Below are positions 1 to 13,936 of a stretch of DNA of 64,000 nt, piece after piece. Position 1 is the stretch's first letter, and every line of letters begins with the position of its first letter. The stretch spans positions 62,001 through 126,000 of the forward strand of contig VZRR01011494.1 in the NCBI GenBank assembly GCA_013398015.1. The letters run 5' to 3'. Source of the DNA: Oreocharis arfaki. Taxonomy: Eukaryota > Chordata > Aves > Passeriformes > Paramythiidae. The notes under the pieces were generated by a model that saw only the letters and a program-made list of their open reading frames with translations, had not been told where the DNA came from and made no database searches. The translations under genes were made by a program, and so were the position numbers.

Positions 1-414
1 CACCCTACTGACCCCCCACAGATGCTTGCTCTAAGCACTGCTCCCAGGCAGAGCAGTGGTTTGTAACCCTTTGCATCTAGCACTCCACCTTTCCTGATTA
101 GTGTCTTTATCTTACCTTTCAAACCGTAGCTGACAGCTGTTTCCTCCCTGCAGTCTCTCCGTAGAAGCAACAGGCTTCTATCTCTTTGCTGAAAATCCAC
201 CTACCTGCCTCTCAATAAAACTATCTCAGCTGCTCACAACAGCTCTTCCGAGTTTGCTCAATGGGAGCAGTTGCCCCTCCTCTGAAGCAGCTTAACTGAG
301 CTGCTCTTCCTGTAAAAGCTCATAGCATACTGCAAAGGATAAGCAAATAAAAGAGAAAAATGAGCTGCACCAGAGACAGCCGTCTCATCTAACTGAGGTG
401 GGCTGAGCCCAACA
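1..414. other. Non-coding stretch, nothing recognised
   Basis: This interval is a little richer in G+C than what follows 626. I see no gene, RNA or repeat family in it. It ends where CR1-like sequence begins near 415. Confidence 0.5.
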
Positions 415-625
415 GATCCCCGCAGAGTATCTCATTATTGCATATAAATATCTCAAAGACAGATGTCAAGAGGAACATGCCAAACTCTATTTAGTGGTGC
501 CCCACATCAGGACGAGAAGCAATGGCCATAGCCTCAGCCAGAAAAAGTTCCACATCAACATGAGGAAGAACTTATTTACACTGAGAGTGGCAGAGGACTG
601 GAACAGGCTGCTCAGGGTGGTCATG
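415..625 (+). mobile_element. CR1 LINE fragment, sense on +
   Basis: This is a piece of a CR1 non-LTR retrotransposon in sense orientation. Recognisable landmarks are GCATATAAATATCTCAAAG near 440, TGTCAAGAGGA near 465, AGTTCCACATCAACATGAGG near 547 and CTGGAACAGGCTGCTCAG near 598. These correspond to the end of ORF2 and the 3' untranslated part of CR1. The 3' terminus with its short ATTCTATG-type repeats is missing, so the copy is truncated at both ends. A 92-residue open frame on the opposite strand (487-765) is antisense to the element and not a gene. The left edge is judged by eye; similarity fades beyond about 625. Confidence 0.8.
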
Positions 626-3600
626 GCTGTCAAAAAAACAGAGACATCTTCTCTAGAGTTGTGACATGAAGGCATATTTTCACTGTGGAAGAGAGCAGTA
701 GCACTTGCTAGTCTGTTGTTTGGGGCATTTGAGTTTAATGCGTTAAGTTCAAAAGCTGAATTCACTCTATCAGTCTGCCATATTCTCTTTCGAATACAGA
801 AGTAAAATTTGCATGAATAAAATCAAAGAAGGCAGTTCCAACTCCCACCAATGGCAATGTTTGCTTGCGAATTCTTTTTGCCTTTAAAGTCTTCCCTTTG
901 CATTATGTAGAAAATAGGTTCTGCTTTACTACTGAAGTGTTAAAAAAACCTAGAAGTTGCACAAAATCTCTCAAAATTATCATTAAAATACAGAACATTT
1001 CAAATGTGCTTGGACATCAACAGAGGTTCATGAACAATTTGGGCAAACTAGAAATATTTTAACAGTAGCAAATAAATTCACTGATTTTAAATTGAGCTCA
1101 TATTTACTTCATTTTAGTGATTATGCAAAGGAAATGTTATTTCCTGTCTGATTCTGAAGATTTCTGTGGAATAAAGCTGGGAAGGAAACCCATACTCTCG
1201 CTTGTTACAAATACTTTGATGAATCCGAGCAAGCTGGAATCACTGAAAGGCTCAGTATTTCTGCGCTGTCATTTCAGCGCCATTTTGTGAAACACTGATC
1301 TCAGGGAAGGACAAGATAATAAATGGAAAGGATCTTTTGTAGAAAAGGGCAAGACCAAATTTCTTTAACCAGGAAAGATTAAATCTTTAATCTTTAATCT
1401 GCAGCTTCCTTTAGCTGTTCTTCCAGGAAAAAAACCCAAGGTTTTGTTGCACATTTTGTGGGCCGTATCCCTAAGCTCATCAGGTTCAGCAGAGTTCATA
1501 TGTTTCTGCCATCAACTTGTTGTTATCCAGGCTTTCAATCTTACCTCTTTCTGTTGCAGGACTTTCTGTCTCATCTAGTGCCAGGTTTTATGGCTCCAAG
1601 CTTTGTTTCATCATCTCTTTTCACTCAGATGAAGGAACAGGTTCCTGTGCTGCCTTTTCCCTGAAAGCTCAGCCATCTGCATCTCAGGAAGCAGCAGCCA
1701 AGAGCAGAAATGGCCATGCACAGAGGAGAGGCATCACTGCAGAGAAAAGCCAGTGTGGTCTTTGCATGTGCAGCACCCTTCTGCTTTCTCCCCAGTGCCT
1801 TTGCCTCTTCTGACTGAAAAAAAAGGGGACAACTGCACAGCTCAGGCATGGGAGACACTGACCATTTTGGCCTTGCTTTCCAAGGTAATAAAATGAGCAC
1901 TAGTCCTAATGAAAAACTACTTCTCTACAGCTTATTAGAGTTGAGAATAACCTTTCCAGTAACCTGGACAGATTGTGAGTCAGAGCTTTTACTGCCCAGT
2001 GCAGGATGTAATGGACCTTCAAAGCAATCTGACTACAGACATGAAACTGCTTAGAGGAATTGCACAATCTAGAGCAATGGAATGGCCACATTTTTCAAAT
2101 ACAGAAGTATGCAGAGTGAAAGGAGGGAACAAAATAACCATTAGGTAGAGGTTTTTGTTTCTAAATGAATTTTATTGACTTTTTCAGATGTTAGCCTCTT
2201 ACCATAGCAAATTTTTTGTCCTCTCTGTCCTTTTTCCATTAAATGATCCCTTTTGATATTATGGCACTGATTTACAGTTGATAATTATCTTGGTTTAATG
2301 GGTCTAAGGTCTCTTGGTTTAGTGTTTGTCATTAACAGGGTGTGTCTGTACAATATGCCTTTGGCTGAAAAGAAGTTTATCACCCCATAAAAATGTCCTC
2401 AGCTAAATAAAAACATAAATTCAACACCCCCATTCTCTTATGATTCAAGTTTTATAAATTTGGGGTGAATATTTATGTTCCAGAAGGAAGAGAGGCTGCT
2501 GTCTCAAAACCTTTAGATCTTCCTGTAAGTACGATGTAATCATTTATAAAACGTATTTGGCCAGTGACCCACTAGTGACCTAGTACAACTCATGATTAAA
2601 GCCAAGATTGTTTAGTAAGTTTGCCTGACAAGGTTGCTGAGTGGGTTTGCCTTTTGAGATGAAAGTATGGTCCCTTTGGTACATTCTTGTCAAAAATTAC
2701 ATAAAAGAACAGAAAAACACAACATTCATCCCCAAAGGGAAGAAGGAGGCATACAGATGTGTGGATTTGTGTGTCTCTGTCTGTGTTTGTGTCACCGTGT
2801 GTATGAGAAGAACGTTGTTTACATATTGCAAAAAGCTTAGTCTTTTATTTTTCTTGCTCCTAAAACATCACTACTAAATCCAATCCAAATTTACACTGCA
2901 AGATGACACAACTTGGTCTAAAATGAAGGTCAGTAAAAGAAATAATCTGAGCCAGATAATCAGCTCATTCTAAACTCCATCCTGCCTGTACTGTCAGGTC
3001 TTTGGATTAACTTGGGAGTGCTACAGATAAGATCAAATTGGCTACTGCAGGACTGACAGCCAACTTATTCAAGGATCTGAAAAAAAAATACCAAGACTCA
3101 CAACCATTCCATAAAATTAAGACTTTATACTCATCTCTATCTCATTTCCATGACCTTTAACTCTTTGTAAACAAAATATGGTGCCATAGCACTGGAAGCA
3201 CATCTCAAGAGTCTCCAGGCTCCTAGCAGTCTTTGTGGACTGAGGCTGTCAGATCAAGTATAGCAATTAGTATATTGCTACATGTGGGGGCATGGTCTGT
3301 GTGCTCTGACTGATGCAGCTGCTGTAGTACATAGGCTGCTTAATGGATCAGCTTTTCTCTCTCTTTATTACAAGGACTATTGTCCACAGAGGTTCTCTGC
3401 ATCTGGGGAAATTTCTAGGTCAGAATTTACAGATGTCTATATCAAGCCAAATCTTGTCCAACTACTAACTTCTGCACGGAAAAGTCATTCCAATTGTTTT
3501 TCCTAAGTGTGTAAATATTTTGATTTCTTCCTCAAGCTCAATATCAATGAAAAAATTTCAAATGCCTTTCTTCTGCAGTTAGGATTTTCCCTCTATGCAC

Positions 3601-6477
3601 AAAATTATACCTAAAAGCAAAGCTGAATTACCATGTTAATAGTAACACTGCCCAGTGTGCACTGCTGTGCCTTATGTTTGCAGAGCCAGGCTAAATATGA
3701 CTTGTCTTATGCTGGAATAAAAAAAGCATGACCTTGACAGAAATGAATTGACAGTGTCATGTTTAATCAAACCTTTTTCTGTTGCTCCTATGCAATTTTC
3801 TTAGCTCAGAAAATGTTCTGGAGAGTTTATTAGCTGAAATATTTTGTTTCAAATAAAGATTTCTGAGGAAAACTTAAAATCAGCTACTTATGAAGAAAAT
3901 AGTTATTTACAAAGTAAATAGCTGATTTTAACAGCAGTATCTATGCCTTACCAAGCATCCAAAAAAACTACCATAAATGACTCCCTAGGTCAGGGGTGCC
4001 CTGGGTAAATCAAATGTGTTTCAGCTGAGAACAGTCTTCTTCTCCACAAACGTCTAGGAAAAATATCTGTGAGAGTGCCTCTGGAGTACTTACACAAAAT
4101 CAGTATGAACATGGACTATGAGATTTTCCATCTGAGCTCATCAGGAAAAACAAAAGCTATAAGGAGATGAAGTATTTAAAGGAATTATTTTAAAAACTAT
4201 ATATAAATGAAATAAAAACATGACCACCTGTGAGCAATTCGAGCAGAAAAACACAAGAAAATTGATGTGTGCAATCTTCTTTGAGTTTATTAGCTTTATA
4301 GTTTCTTCAGCCCATTGCAGGAAATGCAAGACACAGTACTGAAACCATAATCTCTAGTTTCTATAGTCCCAGCCTGTGTGACACAAGAAAGAGTTTGCTT
4401 CTTAAAGCTTAGTCATCCTTATGTGCTGACTTACTACCTCCTGATGCATTTACAGAATTTCCTTATAGACTATGAACAATAACAACACAAATGTCCTCAT
4501 TTGGACAGCTAGAGCAAAATAACTTGTCTGTTCTGGCCCTTTCACTTAAAATCCACTCAACTTTCATATTGTTTAAAAGCAAAAGAATTATTTTACAAGA
4601 AAAGACAGAAAAACCAATTAAATCTATTTCTTTCCAGTTCAGAAAATATTAAATATTCTTGAGTACCAATACTGTATATTTATTAAAGAAAAGTAAATAC
4701 TTGGTTTTTTTCAAGTTGGTACTATTGTCAGTATATCTACGTGTCAACTGAATAACCTGCATACAGCAAAAAAGCATTTCACCAAGATACATGTTCAGCC
4801 AAGCTTGAGCCCCACTTTGGAATAATTCAATCAAAACTTGGGTCAAAGTTTTAGTTAAACAAATTGCCCCTATGAATACATGTTTCTTATAAAATTGCAT
4901 TTTTAACATGGAGTGGGAGATGACTTAATACATCATGAAGTCTGTCCACTGAAAATTTGTCTACAGACCTGACTAGGAAAATTAAAGATACATATAAATA
5001 TGGATAAGCCAACCAAGCATTATTTATGCCAGCTCCTAATATGAGGTAGAAATGTATGATTAACAGCTGTTTCAAAAAACAGGGTGCAAGGAAATGAAAC
5101 CAAGTACAAGTTGCTTACTCAGAGAACAGGGCATGGCCTCATTTCATGACATGGAGCACACCTACAACTGCACAGAAAAACTGCTCAAATAAGGCATTGC
5201 CCAATGGGACATGACAGACCAACACAAAGGGACACCTCAGAGAGTCACATTTTTTAGTTCAACAGTATGTCAGGAGAAACCAATTCTTCCTTACAATGAG
5301 GAAATAAGTTCTTACTCAAAGCTCTAGAATTGAGTATAAAGTATTCAGATTTTAGAACAGGGAGATCTATCTAATGGCCATAAAAAATCTTCCTTCTATA
5401 TTGAGCCCTGGAACAACAGAAATTTTGCTGTATTTTCTATTTTTCGCAATGCAGTGATTACGTACAGATCATTAACACCTTTGATTTACTTAAACAGACA
5501 TAATTTAGTGATAGTTCATGTCCATGATTTAATCCTGCATCCCATGAAGCTGGTAAAATTCCCACAGGCAGCGTTTTCTCCCTTGTTTCCCAGCAATCCT
5601 ACCAGTCTTGACCTTTAGAAAAATGGACAGATGTGCAAAACGTAGATAATATATTAATTTTTAAAAAATTATTAGGAATATATTGAAAATTTTAACTTAA
5701 AAACAGATCATTATTTTTTTACCTTGGTGCCCAGTAGAGCTTTGCCATAGTATAGGTACATATCACAGAAAACACAAGAACTTAAGCCTAACATTGCAAC
5801 ATAATGATCCCATGTTAAACTCAGACAAAGACAAAAAGCAAACTGTGGTGTCATTTTATTTACAGTCATTTCAAAAGCACGGAGACTATAGCTAAAAAAG
5901 GAAAAAAGGACTTTTTTTTTTCCCACCAATTCACTTTGGTAGTAGGAATAGTAAAATTATGAAGTAGATAAGAATTGAGTAGAAGAAAAACAAATTATCC
6001 ATTCTGCTAAGCTTTTTGGACTGGCTTGCAGGAGACCCTGATTTTACTTCAGTTCCTTCTACCAGTAGCAAGCAATCCTGATTGTTTTAATATTTACATC
6101 AAGAAGGAAGTAACGTACTTACGAAACAAGTAAAACTTATAAATAAGTAAATAAGTAAAATTATAAAGATAAATTCTCAAAGTAATTATTTAATTAATAT
6201 TAAAAACGTTTATTTAAAAGTATTTTATACAACAACTCCCTTATGTTTCCATTGGGTATCGTACACGGGTACCAAAATGCTTTCTAGTTGTATACCCATG
6301 GCAGAAAATTCTGCCCTTCAAATATTTTCTTAGGGAAACTTCTCGCTGAGATCAACAAGCTGTGCTTATTTGTGTTTTAGTTCCATTTCGTTAGATATTG
6401 GTTACTCCATCCCATACAACACAAATAATGGGATGCTTAACCTCCTTCTTCTGGACTTAGGAGCATTGAAATGTCAC
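626..6477. other. Long AT-rich non-coding interval
   Basis: I find no supported gene or recognisable mobile element. Open frames are all under 100 codons and lack known domains. Small-scale structure includes a 7-bp inverted repeat at 1374-1388 (AAAGATT A AATCTTT), which runs into a short AATCTTT tandem ending near 1400. It may be ancient decayed repeats or unique intergenic or intronic DNA. Confidence 0.5.
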
Positions 6478-6555
6478 ATTATGGTCAAGAATTAACAAAG
6501 TTTTGTGCATTGACTTATTATGGTCAAGAATTAACAAAGTTTTGTGCATTGACTT
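6478..6555. repeat. Perfect 39-bp tandem duplication (two copies)
   Basis: Copy 1 is 6478-6516 and copy 2 is 6517-6555. Both start ATTATGGTCAAG and end GTGCATTGACTT, and I see no difference between them. The bases after the copies differ (A after copy 1, G after copy 2). The absence of mismatches implies a recent event, or an assembly artefact. No coding or repeat-family content is seen in the unit. Confidence 0.95.
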
Positions 6556-7654
6556 GTTTTGGGTTATTGGTCTGGATCTGATATAATGTAGAAATTCTGC
6601 CTTTAAATTAATTTAGGAAAACTGTTGTTAGGTGAGAGAAAAGAAACTAATGTTTAAAAAGTCATACCTTTTTTACAATAAATTCCAGTTTGATATGATG
6701 AGCATAAATCACTTCAATACTTTTGGATAAATAAATTCCAGCAAGAAGTTTGCACCACAAGAGTGGTGCTGAGTGAACATTTTGTCTCTGTTTCTTGGAC
6801 TGTGCACCCTGCTCACTGCGTATTCTGGGGTGGTTTCGACACCCTGATGTGATGTGTTTTTCAGTGACACATCAGTGTGTCAGTGGATGCACCACAGAAT
6901 ATCTGTGGAAAGTCTGACAGGCTCTTAAATATAGCAGATGCCATTTACACTGCACTGATGTTCTCTGGGTGTCTAAAGTAATCAAAGGAATATAACAAAT
7001 ATACTCGAGACATTTTCCTAAAGGGCCTGCAAAGGCTTTCAGAGAACATGGACAGCTTCTGAAAGAAGCAGCAGAAAACTTTTAATGAAGTAAACTGTTA
7101 CTTCTTGCAAGACATCCACAATTTCTGCATAAAATACTGTAACTTAGACTGAAGGAAATGGTGTACTTCAGCTACAACCTGATTCAAAAGAGGGGAGGAA
7201 AGACCTGTAACGGGATTCTGTTCAGCTGGAAAGTGTATATTTATTCAAGATGAGCTTAGACCTCAAAACGGTACACTGAACATAACTGTAATTAATTAAT
7301 AATTTCCTATCAAAATTGATAATTTTTTGAGCTCCATCTTAGTTTCTAAATACAATTTGTTGAAGGTTTAGGTGATAATGGAAGATTAATGTATTCTACA
7401 TAGATGATCCAGAATTTAGTTCTTTAGTGTGATATCAAACTATTTATATTATATATTACAGCCAAAAGGCATAATCTGTTTTTCACTTGAACTGAGATAT
7501 TAGTCATCATTCATAGAATATACTTCTCTTACAGATGTCCAAAATTCATGTAGGACAATTTATGCTTATAATAACATACTGTGACTCATCAGCTGAGTTA
7601 TGGATCATCAAAAATAGAATTCACAGATACCACAGGTTGAAATATTTATGTGGG
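6556..7654. other. Non-coding interval upstream of an LTR
   Basis: No gene is recognised. The stretch is AT-rich and ends at the left edge of the ERV LTR. A short open frame beginning at 7535 runs into the LTR and is not a credible gene. Confidence 0.5.
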
Positions 7655-8243
7655 CATGATGGTTTTTACTGGGGTAGAGATAATTTTCTTCGCAGTGGCT
7701 GGTATGGGGCTGTGTTTCAGATTTGTGCTGAACGCAGGGTTGAGAATATATAGATGGTTTTGTCATTGCTGAGCAGGGCTTACACAGAGGCCTTTCCTGT
7801 TTTTTGTACTGCCGTAGTGGTAAAAAAGTTGAGGGTGTGTGGGAGGTTGGGAGGAGACACAGCTGGGGCAGGTGACCCCAAGTGACGAAGGCGATATTCC
7901 AGATTCTGTGACATCATACTTCTTATATAAAGAGGGGAGGAGAAGGAGGAAGAGGCGCACGTTTGGAATGATGATGTTTGTGTGCCCAGATCACCGTCAT
8001 ACATGATGGGGCCCTGCCCTCCTGGAGATGGCTGAACACCTGCCTGCCATGGGATGTGGTGAATGAATTCCCTGTTTTGTTTTCCTCGTTTGCATGGGTT
8101 TTGCTTTCCCTACTAATGTGTTTTTATCTCAACCCACAGGTTTTCCGGCTTTTACCCTTCGTATTCTCTCCTCAATCTCGCTGTTGGGGGGTCAGTGAGC
8201 GGCTGTGGGCGGCTTGGCTCCTGGATGTGGTGAAACCACCACA
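7655..8243 (+). mobile_element. Avian ERV long terminal repeat, apparently solo, sense on +
   Basis: The sequence matches, from memory, a widespread avian ERV LTR. Landmarks in order: a start resembling GGTTTnnnCTGGGRTAGAG at 7661, AATTTTCTTCGCAGTGGCTG near 7682, GGGCTGTGTTTCAGATTTGTG near 7707, GGGAGGAGACACAGCTGGG near 7849, a TATA box at 7924-7931, GATGGCTGAACACCTGCCTG near 8026, TTTATCTCAACCCACAGG near 8123, and the 3' end GTGAAACCACCACA at 8230-8243. The usual TG start appears mutated to CA at 7655. The polyadenylation signal expected before TTTATCTCAACCCA is not intact. No retroviral internal sequence follows and I see no clear target-site duplication, so this is probably an old solo LTR. 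A 104-codon open frame at 7978-8292 is chance. Confidence 0.85.
7924..7931 (+). promoter_or_regulatory. TATA box of the LTR promoter
   Basis: TATATAAA lies within CTTATATAAAGAGG, at the place the family has its TATA box, about 270 bp from the LTR start. It marks U3 and fixes the LTR orientation as +. Whether it still drives transcription cannot be judged. Confidence 0.6.
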
Positions 8244-11200
8244 ACGGCGGAATTATGTTTATGTTTTAATAAACTTCTACAGTAGAGTATAGAAATATGC
8301 CTGAGTTTCTAGATATTTTTAATAGAATCTTTGAGTGTTACAAACAAAAAGCTGTACTTCCTCTTTCATTCTTAATTCCCATTCTCTTCATCTGCTATGC
8401 CACTAGAAGGATGGACAATACAAGACTGACTTCAACGGCAAAGAAGATTATTTTTATTGACTTTTTTTGTTCAATAAACCTGAACTCTTTTGTTCCTCAG
8501 TGAAAATCTCTACAAATACTGATGGCTTTTTCTTTAACACTTGAATTTCATTTCTTGAATTATGTCATGAAAAGTTCCTGCAATGAATTCTTGCAATTTT
8601 ACTCATTGAAACCAAGGGGTTGCAGCACAGCTGTTGAGCATTTCTCGTCTAGACAGGTCGTGGAAAGATTTATGCCACCTGCCTTGTGGAGTCCCTCTAA
8701 TGAGGAATCCCCTAGTACAGCCTTCAATTGCCTTGCAAATTTAAGCAGGGACTTTCAGAGAAAATCATCTTGTCTCACTAATTTTTATCAGTTCTCACTT
8801 TCACATTCAGTAAAAGTGTTGATCATTCTGATCATTTAGCCCCTTTTATAAAAAGCAGCATTTATGCATGCACCACATGCCAAACAATGTCATAAGGGGA
8901 TTCACTTTACAAATAAATAACTACATGTTTATCCATAGAAATTTGAATAACAGCAGAAAACGTCTGAATGTGGATGTTCAGCACTCCCTGAAAAATAGGC
9001 CTGTTCTGGGCTTGTTTGAATCCAAAGACTTAAAAGACTTTCAATTTGCTTGTTACATATGAAAACTGAGAGGAATTAATCCTGCCCTTTATCCACCTTG
9101 CCAATCCATATAGGGTCTCATATAACCCATACGGAGTCTTATGAAGCCAACAAAGCAAAAATTAAGCAGCATTTTACCATGACCTTACTGCACAGATTAG
9201 CTCTTGCATATTAGGCAATTTTTCTTGCACAGCAGGCAATCATCAGAAACCAGACATATTTTCAGATTGTTCTCCAATTTGTATATAACATGAGACCTTC
9301 TCTTTCTGCCACTACTACTTAGGGCTCAAAGATGGGCCATTCATCACTTTCTTAGCTATTTCATCACTTTCTTCAGAGGAAAGAGCTGACAAGCAAGTCT
9401 TATCACCAAGACTAGCAGATTCAAAAGAGGAATGGTTTGAAATGGGACATGGTTATTGTACTTCGCCTTTTGTACTTGGTAATTTCTCCAGCTTACAATT
9501 TTTCAAATTTATTTGTTCTTTAGGTGTGTGGTTTTGCAGCTGCCAACAATGAAAACTTTCACTTTTCAACAAGCACAAAACAAGGTTTCTGTTAATACCT
9601 CCTAGTAAAGGAAACAAAAGCTTTTTTGTGCTTTGTCAGACAGCTCTTTCTTATCAAAACAAGGCAAGGTTGAGTGGAAAGTGCAGGATCTTTGCAATCA
9701 CGTGTTAATGGTTCTGCTGAGATGTGGTTCTGGTAAAATAACTGTGGATTACCTTTTGTTCTGCACTTCCATTTTTATTCTAGTTTTTCTCACCTCTTTT
9801 CTGTTACTCTACTTTGTGTGTTCTCTCCATAATGTCACTCATCTGTCTCTACATTTTTATCTTCCTTTTTCATTTCTATTCTCCAAGCCTGATATGTATG
9901 AGTGGCTTGGCAAAGAAAGTTAACTGAAACCATGTTCTCTGCACTGTAAAACTGGACAATGTATTTGAGATCAATTGTAGATTCTTTCTGTCTGTTATAA
10001 AGCTTCAAAACATGTAGAATAATGTGTAAAACTTATCAATAGAAAGCAAGAAAATCTGAGCAAATATTTTCCATGGCTTTTGTACTTGAAAATCTTGGAT
10101 ACTCAGTTCCTTCCACTACCTGCAATTTTTTTTTCGATACTTTTTTGCCGCCCAGACCAAAAAGTTTTTCCGTATATTTCCCACCTACACACCAGACACA
10201 GTTTTAGTATCTGTATGACTCAGCTTCCTAAGTAACTTGATCTCACTCTACCATTCTCATTTGCTTTACTAATGGCATTTCTAAATTGTGCTTGTATTGC
10301 AGATTTATGTGCAACTGATACACTGACTAACACAGAAATCTTCCTGTCAGCTATTTTAAGAAGGTTTATGGCCTTGAAACAGGAACTGAGGAAAAATATA
10401 AAAGACAGAGCATTCCTCTTATTTGCCTTTCCTAAAATGTCAATAGTATATTTCAGCTTTAGCATAAACATGTCTTTGCCATTTACCTAAATCCACCTAA
10501 AACATACTTATTTTCTTACCAGCCTCTTAGTTTTTGGCACAATTTTTTGACACATTTAATAAGATCATGAAAATATATTTTTAGGCCTAACTAAGAGCCC
10601 AGTTGTCCCTTTTCCAACAAATATCTCCCGGTACTAATAATTTGGTCACCTATTAATATGCCCTTCCAAAAGCTTGTTATATCATATTCACACATGCAGT
10701 CTCAAGGCAAATTTGCTCCACCTTCATCAGAATTTGTTAGAAATGAACAAAATTCTACACAGGACCACTTGTCCAGGTGAGACTGTAATGTGAAAACTGA
10801 AGTGACAGAGACACCAATATATGTGTAATTTCAGCACTTTGCTAAAAACTCTACAAACTCAGGGTGGTTGAGGACAAGTACCCAAAGTTTTAAACCCATT
10901 ACAGACTGTAAAATTCAGAATATCAAATACAGAAAGAACCCTGATTTTTGAAGTAATACTAATATTTGAAGTCCTCAGAAAAATTATTCTGCCATCAAGT
11001 GGAGTATTCTGATCTTGTCAGTTCCAGCTTCCATGTGTATCAAACTTTGTGGCAGTACACAGTAAAAGATACAATCCTGAAGAGAAAAACAGCTCTCACG
11101 TGAGAGTCTAATTGTTTCATTGCAATCATCTCAGTCATTGACTTGACTTGTCAGTGTGATAAGTGTATGCTAGGAATGAACAGTCTATGTATTCAGGGGA

Positions 11201-13883
11201 AAAAATCCCGGGATTTTGAGCAATGTCATAGTTTAAATTGGAAGGAGCTCTGGTGCTTCATAATATGTCAACAATCTTATGGGCTTAACAGAGAATACAA
11301 GAACTTATTAGCTCTGTGTGTGGGCAACTGAGAGATGATATGGCTCTGCTCAAAGAATAACGGAGTATTTTAGAAAGTGCCTCTGGAAAAAGTCTAATTC
11401 AACTCTGGACTTAAAGCAGGATTGACTTTGAAGTGATATCTGATACTCCGTGTTGTTCAGCTGAGCCCTGTGATTCTCCAGTCTCCCTGTGAATCCCCAG
11501 TAGCCCATAAAGTATCCATTAGCATAAGTAGAAGAGACAAATCTCAATAGCTGCTAAATGGGTTTGGACTGTCAAAAAAAAAAATATATATCACCCATGA
11601 ATGATGCGAGGTTCCTTATAACTTCCTATTGCAACTGCAAGTAGTGACAAAGTATTTTTAAGCAGCAAACTAGATATGGTCATGGTTGGGATTTCTGTTC
11701 ATTTCTATTCATCTGTATTTGTGGACTTCACAAAATCCGAGATAGACAGCCCATTTAAAACTACAAAATTGTAATTTTTTTCTGCTTAATCTGGTTTGTT
11801 TAAAAAGCAATTCGAGAGTAAGCCTCTGAATCCTAAGTAATTCTATTCATTTGATATGGCAAACCTCAAAATAAGTCTAACATCTTCTCTTGAAAGGACC
11901 AAACCTTCTGGGTTTGCCCCACAGGTTATCTATAAATTCTTTGCTATAGCTGTATATCAAACTGTTTTAATTAATGTCTGTCTCAAAGGATTACAATACA
12001 ATATACTAAAAGGAAAATTTAAAAAAAAGTTTCCCTGTAACCATTCATTCATGTTCTGACATCCAGTGCATCTGTGGAGAACAAACCAAACCCTAACAGT
12101 GTTGAAAAGACCTACTTCAATGGGATTGGAAAGACATCTTGAAGAATGGTTACTCCTAGGAAGGCAGAGAGTATAGCTGGCAATGTTAAAATTAGTCATT
12201 TTTGCAATATCTATTAGGAATAAATTGTAGCTATTATTAGGTCATTTAATTGGTGCCGTAATACCTTACTAATACGGATTTTCCCTAGCTAAATATGAGC
12301 CATGATTCTCGCTTATATTTCGCTTTTTTGTTTTATCTTGAACTTCATGAAATTTTATCTTAATATCTTGTCTGAAGGCACAATTGACTCGGAAAAACCA
12401 ACAACTGTCCATTCTTACAAGAATGGTGACAGCTGCAATGACATAATAGAGAATTCATTATCAACATAAAAGTAGTTCTAGGCCCTTCCAGGGATTCAGA
12501 AGTATCTCGGCTTTTTTCACTATAGGTCTTATGGGCTCCTTGAATGCCAGGGATGCAAAGGCCTGAAAGAAAGAAAACTCCTCTCCTATTGGTTTATGCC
12601 TGCTGGGAAAGCTTTCTGGCATTGAAAAAGGCATTGTAAAACAGTGCTAAACTTGGATTATAACAGATGGGCATTTGGATCGAAGACAATGGACATGAGA
12701 AAATAAATATGAAGGCTGAGTTATCCCATACTGTAATTCTCCTTTCATTGTACATAACATGTTTTGCTGAAGCAGACCATACATTGTTCCATAGTTCCAA
12801 GGTCTCTCAATTATTATTAATTGTAATAGGTCCCTATTACTATGTACTACTTCTAGCTGTAAAATTTATTCAAAGAATAAATTTTTTTCATAAAAGAAAG
12901 CAGAGAACCTTATTTACTTGCAGAGACACAAAAAGTAGAAGGCATTTTCTCTCTTTTGCATCCAAAGAATAAATTTGGTAATTCACTGTTTCATTTCTGT
13001 GTTTAAACTGGCTATATCTCTTCATCTGTCTAGCAGGGTTGACTGAAATATCTGTTTTAAAAATCTACTTGATTCAAAAACCAGTGGAAGGGATAATGAA
13101 GCACTAACAATCTAAACCAAAACATAGTATTTTTCAGTATGAACAGTGGAAAAAAACCCATAATCGTGCTTGGTAAACAGACCAGAAAATGTGTATAAAA
13201 CTTGAAGAAAACAATAAAAAAAATCAGCATAAAAGGATGAAGGAAGCTGCAAAACACAGAAGATCTCACTGAAGTTTCAGAGGAAAAACTGCTTAATTTT
13301 ATTGTCTCCAAAGGTTGACTTTGCCCGTAACATTTATAAAATATTGAAAGAGAAGAAAAAAAGCAATATGGATATGGATCCGGTGGCTTGTTTTATTTGC
13401 CCTTGAAAAAGCTTCCATAAATCTTGGATGAAGCCAAATAAGTCTGACGATTTTGGTCTTAATTCTTTCCTATCATTCAAAACATACATGATCCTAATAG
13501 AATTAGAGCTAAGCAGAATGGCTTTTTTCTGTGACCTTTGTGTCCAATGATCTACAGATTTACATTGGCAAAGTTAAACCAGCATTTGCCTCCCATTCTG
13601 AAAGGCCTGTTTGTGTTTGTGTGTGTTCAGGTACATGCATGCATGTGCCTATGTGTGTTCCCACTCTCATGCTTGAATAACCACTTGAAATTTCAGGAGA
13701 AAGTTGAAAAAGAAAGTCCTGATGGAAGGAGAAAGGAAAAGAAAAAGCTATCAATAAATCCACTTTTTTTTTTTCTGTATAAGTCACACTGGAAACTAGC
13801 AGACTAGCCCTGATAGCAAATGTTGCAGCCAGAAGAGAAGCTGAAGGGTTCATCTGGACGATTTTCTTTTTCACCATAACAGA
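8244..13883. other. Non-coding interval
   Basis: No supported gene or recognised mobile element. Open frames are at most about 105 codons with no known domain. An AATAAA at 8268-8273, just outside the LTR end, could serve as a polyadenylation signal but has no transcript context. The rest is AT-rich unique-looking sequence. Confidence 0.5.
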
Positions 13884-13936
13884 GGTTTCGGCAATTGGAG
13901 GGGTTTCGGCAATTGGAGGGGTTTCGGCAATTGAGG
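13884..13936. repeat. 18-bp minisatellite, three copies
   Basis: The unit GGTTTCGGCAATTGGAGG occurs at 13884-13901 and 13902-13919. A third copy at 13920-13936 has lost one G. Each unit retains a CpG (TTTCGGC), in DNA that is otherwise CpG-poor. Sequence identity between units suggests recent expansion. No gene or repeat family is attached to it. Confidence 0.93.

Noticed and set aside
7978..8292. 104-codon + frame with hydrophobic stretches
   Set aside because: It lies almost wholly within a recognised LTR, which does not encode protein in this family as far as I know.
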